Assembly: GCA_965223985.1 (NCBI GenBank)
Contig: OZ245030.1
Location: 1,798,001-1,862,000 of the forward strand
Source of the DNA: JAPPKS01 sp963667895
GTDB lineage: Bacteria > Poribacteria > WGA-4E > PCPOR2b
Direction of reading: 5' to 3'
DNA length: 64,000 nucleotides
The notes below the pieces were generated by a model. That model had not been told where the DNA came from and searched no databases. It saw nothing but the letters and a program-made list of their open reading frames with translations. The translations under genes and the position numbers were made by a program. Each line of letters starts with the position of its first letter. The stretch's first letter is position 1. Positions 1 through 9,289 of the stretch are shown here, piece after piece.

Positions 1-954
1 ATTGCGACGGGGTCTTCGCCCGTTCGTTTGCCCATTCCCGGTGCAGATGGGGCGCATGTGCTCACCAGCACAGAAGTCCTCGAAATTGAAAACTTGCCAG
101 AAAATCTAGTCATTATCGGCGGCGGCGTCATCGGCTGTGAATTTGCTTCGTTCTTCTCCAACGTCGGCGTGAATGTATCGGTCGTCGAGATGTTGCCAGA
201 AATAATCCCTACCCTAGACCGGGAATTTGCGGGGATGCTTCGGAAGTCGATGAAAGATGTGGTTTTCCATCTTAGCAGCACTGTGGAGTCTATCGGTGAA
301 GATTCCGTGACCTATTGTCAAAATGGAAAGTCCACAACGATTCACTGCGATCTCGTCCTAATGTCCATTGGGAGAAAGCCGAACTTAGAAGGCTTGGGGT
401 TGGAAGAGGTTGGGGTTGACCACAATAATCACGGCGTTAAGGTTAATGACTTCATGCAGACCAACATTCCCAGCATCTACGCTATTGGGGATGTTACGGG
501 CAAATCTATGTTAGCTCATGCCGCCTCTCGCATGGGGGAAGTAGCGATCAGATACATTGTCGGCGAATGGGATGTCATGCGATACCACGCGGTACCCTGG
601 GTGGTATATACATCTCCAGAAGTCGCTTGGGTTGGACTGACAGAAGCGGAAGCAAAGGACAAAGGCGTCGCCGTGAAATGTGCGAAGGCGCCGATGAACG
701 CCAACGGTCGCTTTCTAGCAGAAAATCTGGGGAAACGCGGCTTATGTAAGGTGGTAGTAGATTCCAAAAGCAATGTGCTGCTAGGCGTACAGATGATAGG
801 CTCTACTTGTTCCGAGATTATCTACGGCGCCGCAGCAATGATTGAAGACGAGTTCAGGATTCAAGACATTCAAGAGGTTATCTTTCCGCATCCAACGGTT
901 TCGGAAATTTTCAAGGATGCCCTACTCCCAATAACTGACATCTGCCAGTCCTGA
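1..954 (+). CDS. lpdA: Dihydrolipoyl dehydrogenase (E3), C-terminal part, 5' end outside window
   Basis: This flavoprotein reoxidises dihydrolipoamide in 2-oxoacid dehydrogenase complexes, passing electrons to NAD+. The reading frame is open from base 1 and begins inside the gene with the IATGSSP segment typical of the FAD domain, so the TTG at 28 is not the start. What remains shows the NAD-binding GGGVIG motif followed by an acidic strand end (VVEM), the MSIGRKPN linker, the second FAD motif (YAIGDVTG) and the dimerisation domain with the catalytic His-Glu pair in HPTVSE near the end. The redox-active CxxxxC disulfide lies upstream of the window. The next gene on the same strand is an E1 component, so the two probably belong to one complex; the E2 would be expected upstream. 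Confidence 0.93.
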   Translation: MATGSSPVRLPIPGADGAHVLTSTEVLEIENLPENLVIIGGGVIGCEFASFFSNVGVNVSVVEMLPEIIPTLDREFAGMLRKSMKDVVFHLSSTVESIGEDSVTYCQNGKSTTIHCDLVLMSIGRKPNLEGLGLEEVGVDHNNHGVKVNDFMQTNIPSIYAIGDVTGKSMLAHAASRMGEVAIRYIVGEWDVMRYHAVPWVVYTSPEVAWVGLTEAEAKDKGVAVKCAKAPMNANGRFLAENLGKRGLCKVVVDSKSNVLLGVQMIGSTCSEIIYGAAAMIEDEFRIQDIQEVIFPHPTVSEIFKDALLPITDICQS

Positions 955-1015
955 AAACCCAGGAACCTATCACCCCGCTTGGCTTTGCGATCGATTCGTT
1001 AGCCGACTGAGGCTC

Positions 1016-1039
1016 GTACATGTCGTTTCACGACAGTAC
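1016..1039 (+). other. Short leader hairpin before the E1 gene
   Basis: GTAC-a-TGTCGT pairs with ACGACA-GTAC across a 3-nt loop (ten pairs with one bulged A). It sits just upstream of the purine-rich ribosome site (AAGGAGAAGGAG, 1043-1054) of the E1 gene. It may stabilise the leader or be chance; no T-run follows, so it is not a terminator. Confidence 0.3.
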
Positions 1040-1065
1040 AACAAGGAGAAGGAGTCGAAAAGGGA

Positions 1066-3522
1066 ATGCCCAAGTCACTTACAATTGATCCATCTGAAGT
1101 TCGCAAGAAGTCAGTCATAAAAAGCAAGCAAATACCCGTAAACACCTATTTCGCAGATTCAAAGCAGGAAGCTGCACAATACGGCTCGGAAAATCTGGTT
1201 CGCATCTATAGAGATATGCTTTATATCCGGGAATTCGAGACGATGCTAGATGGAATCAAGAAAGAAGGCGTTTACGAAGGTATCCAGTACAATCACAAGG
1301 GACCTGCGCATCTATCCATCGGTCAGGAAGCTGCCGCTGTGGGTCAGTGTTACCACCTCTACCCAGACGATTTTATCTTTGGCTCTCACCGCAGCCATGG
1401 GGAAATACTCGCCAAAAGCTTCGCCGCCATTGAAAAGTTAAGTGAACCGGCGTTGATGGACACCATGGAATCCTACATGGATGGTGCTCCGCTGCGTGTA
1501 GTCGAAACGTTCACAAAGGGAAATGTCAAGGATCTCGCAATTAACTACACCCTCTACGGAACACTTGCTGAGATATTTGGTCGAGAAAACGGATACAATA
1601 AAGGCATGGGCGGATCCATGCATGCATTTTTCCTTCCGTTTGGTGTCATGCCCAACAACGCAATCGTTGGCGGTTCCGCCGATATCGCCACGGGGGCGGC
1701 GCTCTTCAAGCGGGTGAATCGAAAGCCGGGGATCGTCATCGCCAATATCGGCGACGCCTCTATGGGCTGTGGTCCCGTTTGGGAGGCGATGATGTTCGCC
1801 GCCATGGATCAGTACCATATCCTGTGGGACGCCGATCTAGGAGGAAATCCGCCGATTCTATTCAATTTTATGAACAATTTTTACGGGATGGGCGGTCAAC
1901 CAAAAGGCGAAACCATGGGCTTTGATGTTCTAGCGCGCGTGGGTTTAGGTGTCAATCCAGAAGCCATGCACACGGAGCGCGTAGATGGTTACAACCCGCT
2001 TGCCGTGGCAGACGCGACTGCTCGAAAACGGAAGGTGCTGGAAGCGGGGCAAGGCCCCGTCTTGTTGGATACGGTGACGTACCGGTTCTCTGGGCATTCG
2101 CCCTCTGACGCCTCTTCCTATCGCGACAAATCCGAAATTGACCTCTGGAGCCAACAGGACTCGCTGATAAATTACGGGAAATATCTCAAAGAAAACGGTC
2201 ACTCAGATGATGAGCAATTGGACGCTTTTCGGGCTGATATTGGAGCGCGCCTAGTCAAGGTCTTGGAAGCCGCTGCCTCCTTGGAAATTTCGCCCCGCAT
2301 CAATATCCAAGTAGACGCGATTGGTGACGTGATGTTCTCTAATGAATACAAAGATCGCATGGATGAACGCGAACCAGAGGTTTTAATTCCCAAAGAAAGT
2401 AGCCGTCTCAAAACCACATTGAGCAAGCATCGCTTTGGGTTGAAAGATGGGAAACCGCTTCCCAAGCTTCGGACATTGACCTACGCCGAGGCGCTCTTCG
2501 AAGCCATGATACACCGCTTCTATGAAGACCCTACTATGATCGCCTACGGGGAAGAAAATCGGGACTGGGGCGGAGCTTTTAGCGTCTATCGCGGTTTGAC
2601 AGAGTGCCTGTCATATCACCGATTATTCAACTCTCCTATTTCGGAGGCGGCGATTGTGGGGACTGCCGTTGGATACGCCCTCTGCGGCGGACGCGTGGTG
2701 GCAGAGCTGATGTATTGCGATTTTATGGGTCGAGCAGGCGATGAAATCTTCAATCAGATGGCGAAGTGGCAATCTATGTCCGCCAATGTTTTGCAAATGC
2801 CATTGGTGTTGCGTGTCTCTATCGGCTCTAAGTACGGGGCGCAGCATTCACAAGACTGGACTTCAATCGTTGCACATATTCCTGGCTTAAAGGTCATGTT
2901 TCCTGCGACGGCATACGATGCAAAAGGTATGCTGAACCTAGCGCTGCGTGGAACGGATCCAGTTGTCTTCTTTGAAAGCCAGCGTTTGTATTCCGAACCG
3001 GAAACGATTGTAGAAGGCGGCGTGCCCACCGAATACTATGAAGTAGAGATGGGGGAACCGGCGTTCCGCCGCAAAGGCAAGGATTTAACCGTTGTCACCA
3101 TTGGCGCGGCTCTCTACAGAGCCCTTGAAGCGGCTGACGAACTCGAGGAAAAGCACAGCATTTCCGCCGAAGTGATTGACGCCCGCTTCATCAATCCGCT
3201 GAACTACGAAACAATCGTTGAATCCGTGAAAAAAACCGGGAGAGTCGTGCTCGTCTCTGACGCCTGCGAACGGGGAACTTTTCTTCACACGATGGCGTCG
3301 AATATTAGCCAGTTGGCATTTGACCATTTGGACGGTCCCATAGCCGTGGTTGGCGCACGCAATTGGATTACGCCGCCCGCAGAATTGGAAGAGGCGTTCT
3401 TCCCACAGAAAGATTGGATTATTGACACGGTCCACGAGCGACTTTTGCCGATCCCCGGTCACAAGGCAACCACCGTACAAACCACCGGAGAAATTCTTAG
3501 GCGAAATCGCTTGGGGGTTTAG
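1066..3522 (+). CDS. Thiamine-diphosphate-dependent 2-oxoacid dehydrogenase E1, alpha and beta subunits fused
   Basis: This 818-residue protein carries an E1-alpha half and an E1-beta half in one chain. The alpha half (about residues 40-400) has the GSHRSHG segment (106-112) and the diphosphate/Mg site beginning GDAS (229-232) and closing at NN (270-271), as in branched-chain and acetoin-type E1 enzymes. The beta half (about 465-810) is a transketolase-like pyrimidine domain with LTYAEAL and the YGEEN stretch that supplies the cofactor-activating glutamate, followed by the C-terminal transketolase domain. It decarboxylates a 2-oxoacid and transfers the acyl group to lipoyl-E2; the substrate cannot be told from sequence. 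It follows lpdA on the same strand 111 nt downstream. The ATG at 1066 has GGAG 11 nt upstream. Confidence 0.88.
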   Translation: MPKSLTIDPSEVRKKSVIKSKQIPVNTYFADSKQEAAQYGSENLVRIYRDMLYIREFETMLDGIKKEGVYEGIQYNHKGPAHLSIGQEAAAVGQCYHLYPDDFIFGSHRSHGEILAKSFAAIEKLSEPALMDTMESYMDGAPLRVVETFTKGNVKDLAINYTLYGTLAEIFGRENGYNKGMGGSMHAFFLPFGVMPNNAIVGGSADIATGAALFKRVNRKPGIVIANIGDASMGCGPVWEAMMFAAMDQYHILWDADLGGNPPILFNFMNNFYGMGGQPKGETMGFDVLARVGLGVNPEAMHTERVDGYNPLAVADATARKRKVLEAGQGPVLLDTVTYRFSGHSPSDASSYRDKSEIDLWSQQDSLINYGKYLKENGHSDDEQLDAFRADIGARLVKVLEAAASLEISPRINIQVDAIGDVMFSNEYKDRMDEREPEVLIPKESSRLKTTLSKHRFGLKDGKPLPKLRTLTYAEALFEAMIHRFYEDPTMIAYGEENRDWGGAFSVYRGLTECLSYHRLFNSPISEAAIVGTAVGYALCGGRVVAELMYCDFMGRAGDEIFNQMAKWQSMSANVLQMPLVLRVSIGSKYGAQHSQDWTSIVAHIPGLKVMFPATAYDAKGMLNLALRGTDPVVFFESQRLYSEPETIVEGGVPTEYYEVEMGEPAFRRKGKDLTVVTIGAALYRALEAADELEEKHSISAEVIDARFINPLNYETIVESVKKTGRVVLVSDACERGTFLHTMASNISQLAFDHLDGPIAVVGARNWITPPAELEEAFFPQKDWIIDTVHERLLPIPGHKATTVQTTGEILRRNRLGV

Positions 3523-3645
3523 GTCCGACTTGCCTTTGTAAAAGTATTAGTCGGCTTTACACTTTGGTAACGACCATATTTCGGGCTTTATAGTAGGCTG
3601 TCGACGACGACAATTAAACCTTCGAAACGATCGAGGATAGCTTGA

Positions 3646-4860
3646 TTGCGCGTGGTGCAAATGGTTACGTATCTTATTGGAACTGCTTATTTCTGCCTTA
3701 TCGTAGAGATTTTAATCATCGTCAAATCGTTCTTATACGCACATCGAGAAAGGAAGACGAATAGACCCGATTATACCCCAAAGGCAGCAATAATTGCGCC
3801 GCATTACGGATGGGACACACAGGCAGTGGGAAATGCGAAGAGATTATTGGACCAAAATTACGACGGGGATTATGAAGTTTTATACGTCACACACCAGTCG
3901 GAAGCGTCAGGGTACGATATATCTTACCCGCCTCTCCTTGAGATTGTCGAGGGTCGCGCCAATGCACGTGTCCTCTTGGCGCCAAATATCATCGAAAATT
4001 CGCTGCCGCGTTCCCAAAAGGTGCAAAATCTGATGACGGCGATTGTGGCATTGTCGGACGATGTCGAAGTCATCGCCTTTGTCGATGCAGATTCAACGGT
4101 TCAAAACGATTGGCTCAAACTACTCGTCCAACCCCTTCAGGACAAGAATGTCGGCGCGGCAGTTGGCGCAAGATACTATGTGCCGCAGTCCTTCAATTTT
4201 GCTTCGCTCGTCGAGACAATCTGGATCAATTTTCAGATTGCCTTTCAAGGGGATCACTCGCTCACAATGGTTTGGGGCGGATCAAACGCGATTCGGCGTG
4301 AACTTCTTGATGTCGGGTCAGTGCTGCAACGTTGGGAAAATGCGCCTATCGAAGATCACAATCTGACGCATGCCGTGAGAGATCTCAAACTTAAAGTGCA
4401 TTTTGTTCCAGACTGTATTGCGGTCACGCATACCCACAACCGCACATGGAAACAGATCCTTGAATTTACCAATAGGCAGATGGTCATGACGTTCAGGATG
4501 GGGCTAAAAGCACAGTGGATTCTTACTGTGTTGGTATTTTTACAAAAATCGCTAGTTATTTTCGCATCTATTCCGCTTGTCTTCTATTATAATCGTCTCA
4601 TTCTTGTATTCCTGATCCCGTTTATCGAAATTCAAAGCTATCGGATCTTCGCCAAAAATCTGCCTCAATGGCTGAAGGATGACCCGCAAGTGCCAGAAAA
4701 CATCAGAATATCCTCCTTCGCCGCGCCTACATCAATGTTTCTTGCAGGGTTTAACGCAGTGTACGCCCTGTTCCAGAACAAAATCGTGTGGGGAGGTGTA
4801 CGCTACGAAATCATTTCAGCCACAAAATGTCGTATTCTAGGACGAGTGCAGACAAAGTGA
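3646..4860 (+). CDS. Membrane glycosyltransferase, family 2 (ceramide-glucosyltransferase-like)
   Basis: This is a GT-A fold transferase that probably moves a sugar from a nucleotide donor to a lipid or polyprenyl acceptor at the inner membrane. The N-terminal helix (about residues 5-27) is a membrane anchor. The nucleotide site follows with AFVDADS (the DxD metal motif), then a central IEDHNL acceptor-site acid, and a RQMVM stretch in place of the usual QxxRW. Two or three hydrophobic helices fill about residues 285-335 and 360-380. The overall layout resembles GT21/HpnI-type enzymes. The start is uncertain: TTG at 3646 has GAGG 9 nt upstream, ATG at 3661 is the alternative. A radical SAM gene follows after 79 nt, suggesting joint work on one lipid or glycan. 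Confidence 0.8.
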   Translation: MRVVQMVTYLIGTAYFCLIVEILIIVKSFLYAHRERKTNRPDYTPKAAIIAPHYGWDTQAVGNAKRLLDQNYDGDYEVLYVTHQSEASGYDISYPPLLEIVEGRANARVLLAPNIIENSLPRSQKVQNLMTAIVALSDDVEVIAFVDADSTVQNDWLKLLVQPLQDKNVGAAVGARYYVPQSFNFASLVETIWINFQIAFQGDHSLTMVWGGSNAIRRELLDVGSVLQRWENAPIEDHNLTHAVRDLKLKVHFVPDCIAVTHTHNRTWKQILEFTNRQMVMTFRMGLKAQWILTVLVFLQKSLVIFASIPLVFYYNRLILVFLIPFIEIQSYRIFAKNLPQWLKDDPQVPENIRISSFAAPTSMFLAGFNAVYALFQNKIVWGGVRYEIISATKCRILGRVQTK

Positions 4861-4939
4861 AACGAAGCGCTTGTCACAAACAATCGCACAGGTTCTACCC
4901 GTCTCCTCACGATGAGGAGACTGTTGGAAAGGAGCTTCA

Positions 4940-6160
4940 ATGCCTGAACGAAGTCGAATATCGCCTCGCTTTTTTGTTAATCAACTCGCAACCACCCTTC
5001 TAGAGGATTGGCGGACTTCCTATACGTTCATCAAGTACCAGGTCGCAAAGGAAAGTTTTAACTGGCGGCACCCGTTTGGAGCAAAACATGGTCGAGGCGA
5101 CGCGGTACAACTGGTTAGTTTGCGAATTACGGATATGTGCAATCTGCGCTGTCACTCCTGCGGTCAATGGGGCGACAACGGTTACCTGCTCGGAAATTCC
5201 CTCAAAGAGTTGAAACAGCGTGAGGTGCCTGTTGAAACATACAAGCGGCTCGTCGATCAGATTGTTGATGCCGGCTGGTCGCCGCTATGGTATATCTGGG
5301 GCGGCGAACCGATGCTTTATCCCGGTCTCATTGAGCTCATGTACTACATCAAGGAACGGGGAATGCCAATCTCGCTCGTCACCAACGCCACAAACGTCGC
5401 TCGACGCGCAGACGATATTCTCAATACCTGCAAAATCCTCTACCTAAGCGTTGACGGTCCAAACGCCGAAATCCACAACACACAACGCCCCGGCGTCACA
5501 GAGAACTATGATAGCTTCAAGGATGTGAAGGCAGCCCTTGAAACAATCAGCGAAGAGAAGAAACGGCGGAATCAGAAATTTCCCTATGTTGTTCCGCTGA
5601 GTTGCATCACTCAATACAACATCGACGATGTGGTGGACCTCTACGGGTTCACTAGCCAGTACGCAGATACCCAAATCTTTTACCTGACCTGGTGGATCGA
5701 TTCGCAGTCTGCACAGGAACACTCAGTCGATTTCGAGCGCCGGTTCGGCTTTAAACCGCAAACCCATTTCGGCTGGATTGGCACTTGGAAAGATTTCGAT
5801 CACGGCGTCATCCTCGAAAAATTCGAGGAAATGGAAAATATCTCCAAAACGCAGGGACGGTGCCCACCGATTATGATGCCGAAGCTTAAGACGCGAGATG
5901 ATATCAACCGCTACTACACAGATCACAGCGATGCCTTCGGTTATAACCAGTGCGTCAGCATCTTCATGACGTTGGAGATCGACAGCAACGGCGATGTCAG
6001 CCTCTGTCGGGATTATCACGATTACATCGTCGGCAACATCCAAACGGATGCCATCACAGACATCTGGAATAGCGAAGCCGCCCTAAAATTCAGGCGCTCC
6101 ATCAGCACGGAAGGAATCATGCCAGTGTGCCGCCGCTGCTGTGGGTTGATGGGATACTAA
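4940..6160 (+). CDS. Radical SAM protein with SPASM-like C-terminal cluster domain
   Basis: The protein uses a [4Fe-4S] cluster and S-adenosylmethionine to start a radical reaction on an unknown substrate. The cluster motif is C67-xxx-C71-xx-C74 (CNLRCHSC), followed by the GGEP motif (WGGEPML) of the SAM site. Cysteines near 338, 356 and the closing CRRCC (397-401) fit a SPASM-type auxiliary cluster, in the usual phrase NGDVSLC...GNI...IW. Such proteins modify peptides, sugars or lipids. It is preceded by a glycosyltransferase and followed by a sugar isomerase, so a carbohydrate or lipid role is likelier than peptide maturation; no precursor peptide is visible nearby. ATG at 4940 has a clear GGAG site. 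Confidence 0.85.
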   Translation: MPERSRISPRFFVNQLATTLLEDWRTSYTFIKYQVAKESFNWRHPFGAKHGRGDAVQLVSLRITDMCNLRCHSCGQWGDNGYLLGNSLKELKQREVPVETYKRLVDQIVDAGWSPLWYIWGGEPMLYPGLIELMYYIKERGMPISLVTNATNVARRADDILNTCKILYLSVDGPNAEIHNTQRPGVTENYDSFKDVKAALETISEEKKRRNQKFPYVVPLSCITQYNIDDVVDLYGFTSQYADTQIFYLTWWIDSQSAQEHSVDFERRFGFKPQTHFGWIGTWKDFDHGVILEKFEEMENISKTQGRCPPIMMPKLKTRDDINRYYTDHSDAFGYNQCVSIFMTLEIDSNGDVSLCRDYHDYIVGNIQTDAITDIWNSEAALKFRRSISTEGIMPVCRRCCGLMGY

Positions 6161-6193
6161 ATCGTTTAAAGAGAAAGGGGAGTCTAAGTTTTT

Positions 6194-6298
6194 GTAGGTT
6201 GGGTTGAGCGATCAAAGGAGCGAATAGCGACTGCGATAGTTTTTGTGGTTCTTCATAGCGATTTTAGGCGATAGTTTTTACGAAACCCAACGCTTTTA
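6194..6298. repeat. Palindromic intergenic repeat, copy 1
   Basis: The unit is bounded by GTTGGGTT (6198-6205) and its complement AACCCAAC (6284-6291). Inside lies the shared core GATCAAAGGAGCGAATAGC...CTGCGATAG and, further on, its inverted partner TTAGGCGATAG. The same core recurs at seven or more intergenic places in this window, so it is a dispersed, hairpin-forming MITE- or REP-like element. No coding capacity. Confidence 0.8.
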
Positions 6299-6392
6299 GA
6301 TGTAATTGAAACAATCCCGCGCGTTGTGTGTTTTTAGTTTGGAATTGGCGCAGGGTACAACGGACATTTAAAAAGAAAGGGGAGTCCAAAAG

Positions 6393-7256
6393 ATGAAGAT
6401 AGGTTTACGCATACCGGGCGCAGGGGCGCAGATGCCCTTTGATACATTCTGCCGTTGGTGTGCAGACAACGGTTTTGACGCAGTTGATGTGGATACCGCC
6501 ACACCCGAAATCGCAAAGACCGCAAAGAGTGCCGGTTTGGTCATCGGCAGCGCCGATATACAGGGTGTCGGCGACCTGTTGAGCGTTGATAAATCCAAGC
6601 AGAAAAAAGGCGCAGAAGCGGCGAAAGCCTCAATTCAGGCAGCCGCTGACAACGGTGTCTATGTCATGTTCTGCGTTCTTGTGCCCGAAGATGGAAGCCT
6701 CGGACGAGTCAAAAACTTTGAACTCTGGAAGGCGACATTCCCGCCGATTGTCGAATTTGCTGAGTCCAAGGGTGTCGCCATCGCGCTCGAAGGATGGCCC
6801 GGTCCCCCGCCGCACTATCCTACCCTAGGGTGTACCCCAGAAATGTTGCGCCTCATGTACGCTGAGTGCCCATCCAAATCGCTCGCCCTAAACTACGACC
6901 CATCCCACATGATTCGAATGGGTGTAGACTACCTGCGTCTGCTCAATGAGTTCGCCTCGTATGTCCGGCACGCGCACGGAAAAGACACCATTTTCGATTC
7001 AGAAGCCTACTACCTGCACGGCAATCTCGGTCCCACATTCTACCAGCCCCAGACATTCGGTGAAGATTGGTGGCGATACTGCATCCCCGGCGAGGGGTTG
7101 ACCGATTGGCCCAAGGTAATCAAACGCCTTGAGGACGAAGGTTTTGATGGAATCGTCAGCATCGAACTCGAAGACATCCGCTACTATAAGGATTGGGACG
7201 CACAAGCCGACGGGCTCCGCCGTTCACGAGACCACCTCGCACAATACATGCGCTAG
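6393..7256 (+). CDS. Sugar phosphate isomerase/epimerase family protein (xylose-isomerase-like TIM barrel)
   Basis: The 287-residue length and layout fit the AP-endonuclease-2/IolE-like TIM-barrel family, metal-dependent enzymes that isomerise or epimerise sugars and inositols. Expected metal ligands are visible in order: the glutamate in ALEGWPG, Asp/His in YDPSHM, the His of HAHGKD and the glutamate in SIELEDI close to the end. No signal peptide, so cytoplasmic. AAAGGGGAG lies upstream of the ATG. It stands alone between two repeat-containing gaps, so the substrate is not indicated by context. A second, distant member lies at 61155-61979. Confidence 0.82.
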   Translation: MKIGLRIPGAGAQMPFDTFCRWCADNGFDAVDVDTATPEIAKTAKSAGLVIGSADIQGVGDLLSVDKSKQKKGAEAAKASIQAAADNGVYVMFCVLVPEDGSLGRVKNFELWKATFPPIVEFAESKGVAIALEGWPGPPPHYPTLGCTPEMLRLMYAECPSKSLALNYDPSHMIRMGVDYLRLLNEFASYVRHAHGKDTIFDSEAYYLHGNLGPTFYQPQTFGEDWWRYCIPGEGLTDWPKVIKRLEDEGFDGIVSIELEDIRYYKDWDAQADGLRRSRDHLAQYMR

Positions 7257-7285
7257 CGGCAGTGTTTCACGGTAGGAGCACTGTT

Positions 7286-7326
7286 GGAGGGATCAAGGGA
7301 GCGAATAAGCGAGTGCGGTAGTTTTA
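7286..7326. repeat. Half copy of the palindromic repeat
   Basis: GGATCAAGGGAGCGAATAAGCGAGTGCGGTAGTTTT matches the left arm of the dispersed element (GATCAAGCGAACGAATAGTGAGTGCGATAG) without a visible right arm. It is probably a decayed copy. It lies in the 370-nt gap between 7257 and 7626, which holds nothing else but the hairpin at 7377 and the next full copy. Confidence 0.6.
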
Positions 7327-7376
7327 GATGCCTTTCCCGCCGTATATGTGAATTGTCCGTCCTGTCAATTACCACT

Positions 7377-7397
7377 CCCCTCCTTACCAAGGAGGGG
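7377..7397. repeat. Perfect 9-bp hairpin, CCCCTCCTT repeat
   Basis: CCCCTCCTT and AAGGAGGGG form a perfect 9-bp stem with a 3-nt loop, continued by a GGGGGAGG tail. This kind of short GC-rich hairpin is a common dispersed genomic repeat and could end transcripts from the isomerase gene, though no T-run follows. Confidence 0.6.
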
Positions 7398-7411
7398 CTG
7401 GGGGAGGTCGT

Positions 7412-7535
7412 ACGTTGGGTCGAGCAATCGAGCGAATGAATAGTGAGTGATCAAAGGAGCGAATAGCGACTGCGATAGTTTTTGTATTTCTTCATAGAGA
7501 TGTTAGGCGATAGTTTCCTCCGAAACCCAACACTT
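7412..7535. repeat. Palindromic intergenic repeat, copy 2
   Basis: Bounded by GTTGGGT (7414-7420) and ACCCAAC (7525-7531), as in the copy at 6194-6298. The core CAAAGGAGCGAATAGCGAC is identical between the two, and an extra GAGCGAATGAATAGTGAGTG segment is present, as if one element had been inserted into or duplicated inside another. Confidence 0.8.
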
Positions 7536-7626
7536 TCCCTCTCTGTCATTCTGAATGCGTCGACTAAAACCTTCCGATAACCAACCATCTGAAAAGGCAA
7601 ACTAGACATAAAGGGAGAATTTCACT

Positions 7627-8961
7627 ATGAGACTAACCAATCCTGATTGGCTACCCTATTCGCCTTCCCCCGAGTACCGCGAGGGTAAGTTGTGCTATCA
7701 CAAATGGACAACGGATTCATACCTTCCATTGCGCAACGTGCCCAAGGGATCCACCGAGCCGAACTATGAAACCGTGACTTACAACTACTGCGACGAATGC
7801 AACCAGACAAGCGTCCGCGCAGCCGTCAACGATGGATTGTCGCATATCCTGTTTGTTACCCGCTATCACGGGGTAAACCCCCAATACACGGGACGCCCCT
7901 TTATCGTCGGCTACTATGAAATCGGATGGACAACCACCATTAACGGCTCAACCGCCGTCCGCCCGCGAAAACTCTCATTCGCGCGAATTGAGGACGCCTA
8001 CGAAATTACGCCCGAGCGGTGGAAACGTATCAATCCCTACAGTGAAACGACCGAGCTCAAGAATCTCCGCCACGCGACCCAACGTCTTCGCGGCAGCCTG
8101 CTGGAGGAAATCGTCACTCATCTCGACGCGCACGACGCTACAACCGATTATCAGCTGGAAGTTGCGCGCCTTAAAGCCAAAACCAATCCCTTTCAGAGCG
8201 TTCCCCAAGGACGCATCTTCATTATCAACGTCGGCGCGAACACCGACCACCTTCAACAGAGCCCCCTATTCGACGACGGCAGGTTCGAGTTCGTTCCAAT
8301 CACTGCGAGCTCCGACGACGGCTTCACATTTGCGGATCTCCGCCAGTTCGACGCGCCTGACACCCCGCTCATTGATCGATTCGGTTCGCTACGCATTTCC
8401 CCCGAAACGAAGATACACAACGATCCTGAGTTTGCCACGTTTACATACGGTGACAGCCCCATCGTAAAGCCCGGTCTCCGACCGATGACAAAAGGCGATT
8501 TTCTGTTCTTTCTCGTCCGTTTAGTGCCATACCGAAATCAGGGTTACCAAACCAACGAAGCGATATTCGCGTTAATCGGGTTTCTTGAAATCGAGGAGCA
8601 AATTCCGCTGCCCGCTGACGATACACCCGATCCGCTTCTCACAAGCCCCGCCTTCAACCGAAACGCCCACGTCATTCGCTGGCTAAACGACCGTGTCCCG
8701 GACGACGACGGTTACGCCGTCTACAAAGGCTCGACCAATTCGCGCCGATTCCACAAAGCCGTTAAGTTCGACCGTGAATTTGTTGAAGACATCCCGCTGC
8801 TAACCGCCGCCGGTGACCCTTGGAATTGGGAAACAAGCACCCCGATCGGCGTCATCGGCTCCTACACCCGTACCGCGCGCCTCCACATTGACCCAAACAC
8901 CGACTCGGAACGCGCCGCCCGATTCTGGACGCGCATCCGGCAAGCGCAGCAGTGGCCCTGA
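7627..8961 (+). CDS. Nmad3-like protein (nucleotide-modification associated domain), putative
   Basis: A 444-residue cytoplasmic protein. From about residue 195 the order of short motifs follows my memory of the Nmad3 family: SPLFDDGRFEFVPI, a HNDPEF element, KGDFLFFLVRL, IFALIGFLEI, NAHVIRWL, and a basic SRRFHKAVKF segment near the end. Nmad domains were described by comparative genomics around enzymes for modified DNA bases; the biochemical role is unknown. The first 120 residues hold a separate region with YCDEC and a LFVTRYHG...IVGYYEIGW pattern reminiscent of a small PUA/EVE-like fold, which is only an impression. No modification enzymes lie next to it. An AGGGAG site precedes the ATG. 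If the Nmad3 match fails, this is an uncharacterised protein. Confidence 0.55.
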   Translation: MRLTNPDWLPYSPSPEYREGKLCYHKWTTDSYLPLRNVPKGSTEPNYETVTYNYCDECNQTSVRAAVNDGLSHILFVTRYHGVNPQYTGRPFIVGYYEIGWTTTINGSTAVRPRKLSFARIEDAYEITPERWKRINPYSETTELKNLRHATQRLRGSLLEEIVTHLDAHDATTDYQLEVARLKAKTNPFQSVPQGRIFIINVGANTDHLQQSPLFDDGRFEFVPITASSDDGFTFADLRQFDAPDTPLIDRFGSLRISPETKIHNDPEFATFTYGDSPIVKPGLRPMTKGDFLFFLVRLVPYRNQGYQTNEAIFALIGFLEIEEQIPLPADDTPDPLLTSPAFNRNAHVIRWLNDRVPDDDGYAVYKGSTNSRRFHKAVKFDREFVEDIPLLTAAGDPWNWETSTPIGVIGSYTRTARLHIDPNTDSERAARFWTRIRQAQQWP

Positions 8962-9019
8962 AGCAGCCCTGAATTAGGCTGCCTTCGCCCTATACACAGA
9001 AGTTAAGGAGACTCCTAAA

Positions 9020-9229
9020 ATGTACCGCAAAATCCTTGATATTTCCGGCGTTGTCGCCCTGATTGTGATAGCTGTAACGCTAATCCTATTGACCATCGCC
9101 GTTTACTCGAATAAATTCAACTACATGATGTTTTGGGGCAGCAATTCGACCGCAACTGCCGAAACATGCGAAACCGTTTCCCCTCCGTCAAACCCCGCCA
9201 ACGGCGAAGAAAACGGCGCCGCGAAGTAG
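9020..9229 (+). CDS. Small single-span membrane protein, unknown function
   Basis: A 69-residue protein with one long hydrophobic helix (about residues 9-29) after a short charged N-terminus and a polar, Ser/Thr/Pro/Asn-rich tail containing one cysteine. TAAGGAG stands well spaced before the ATG, so it is probably translated. It follows the Nmad3-like gene by 58 nt and could be co-transcribed. I do not recognise the family. Confidence 0.55.
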   Translation: MYRKILDISGVVALIVIAVTLILLTIAVYSNKFNYMMFWGSNSTATAETCETVSPPSNPANGEENGAAK

Positions 9230-9289
9230 CTTTATGGATTCGCCTTCTGGTTGTTTAGCCCGTTCGTGCGAAAACCACTGTAAGCTTCC

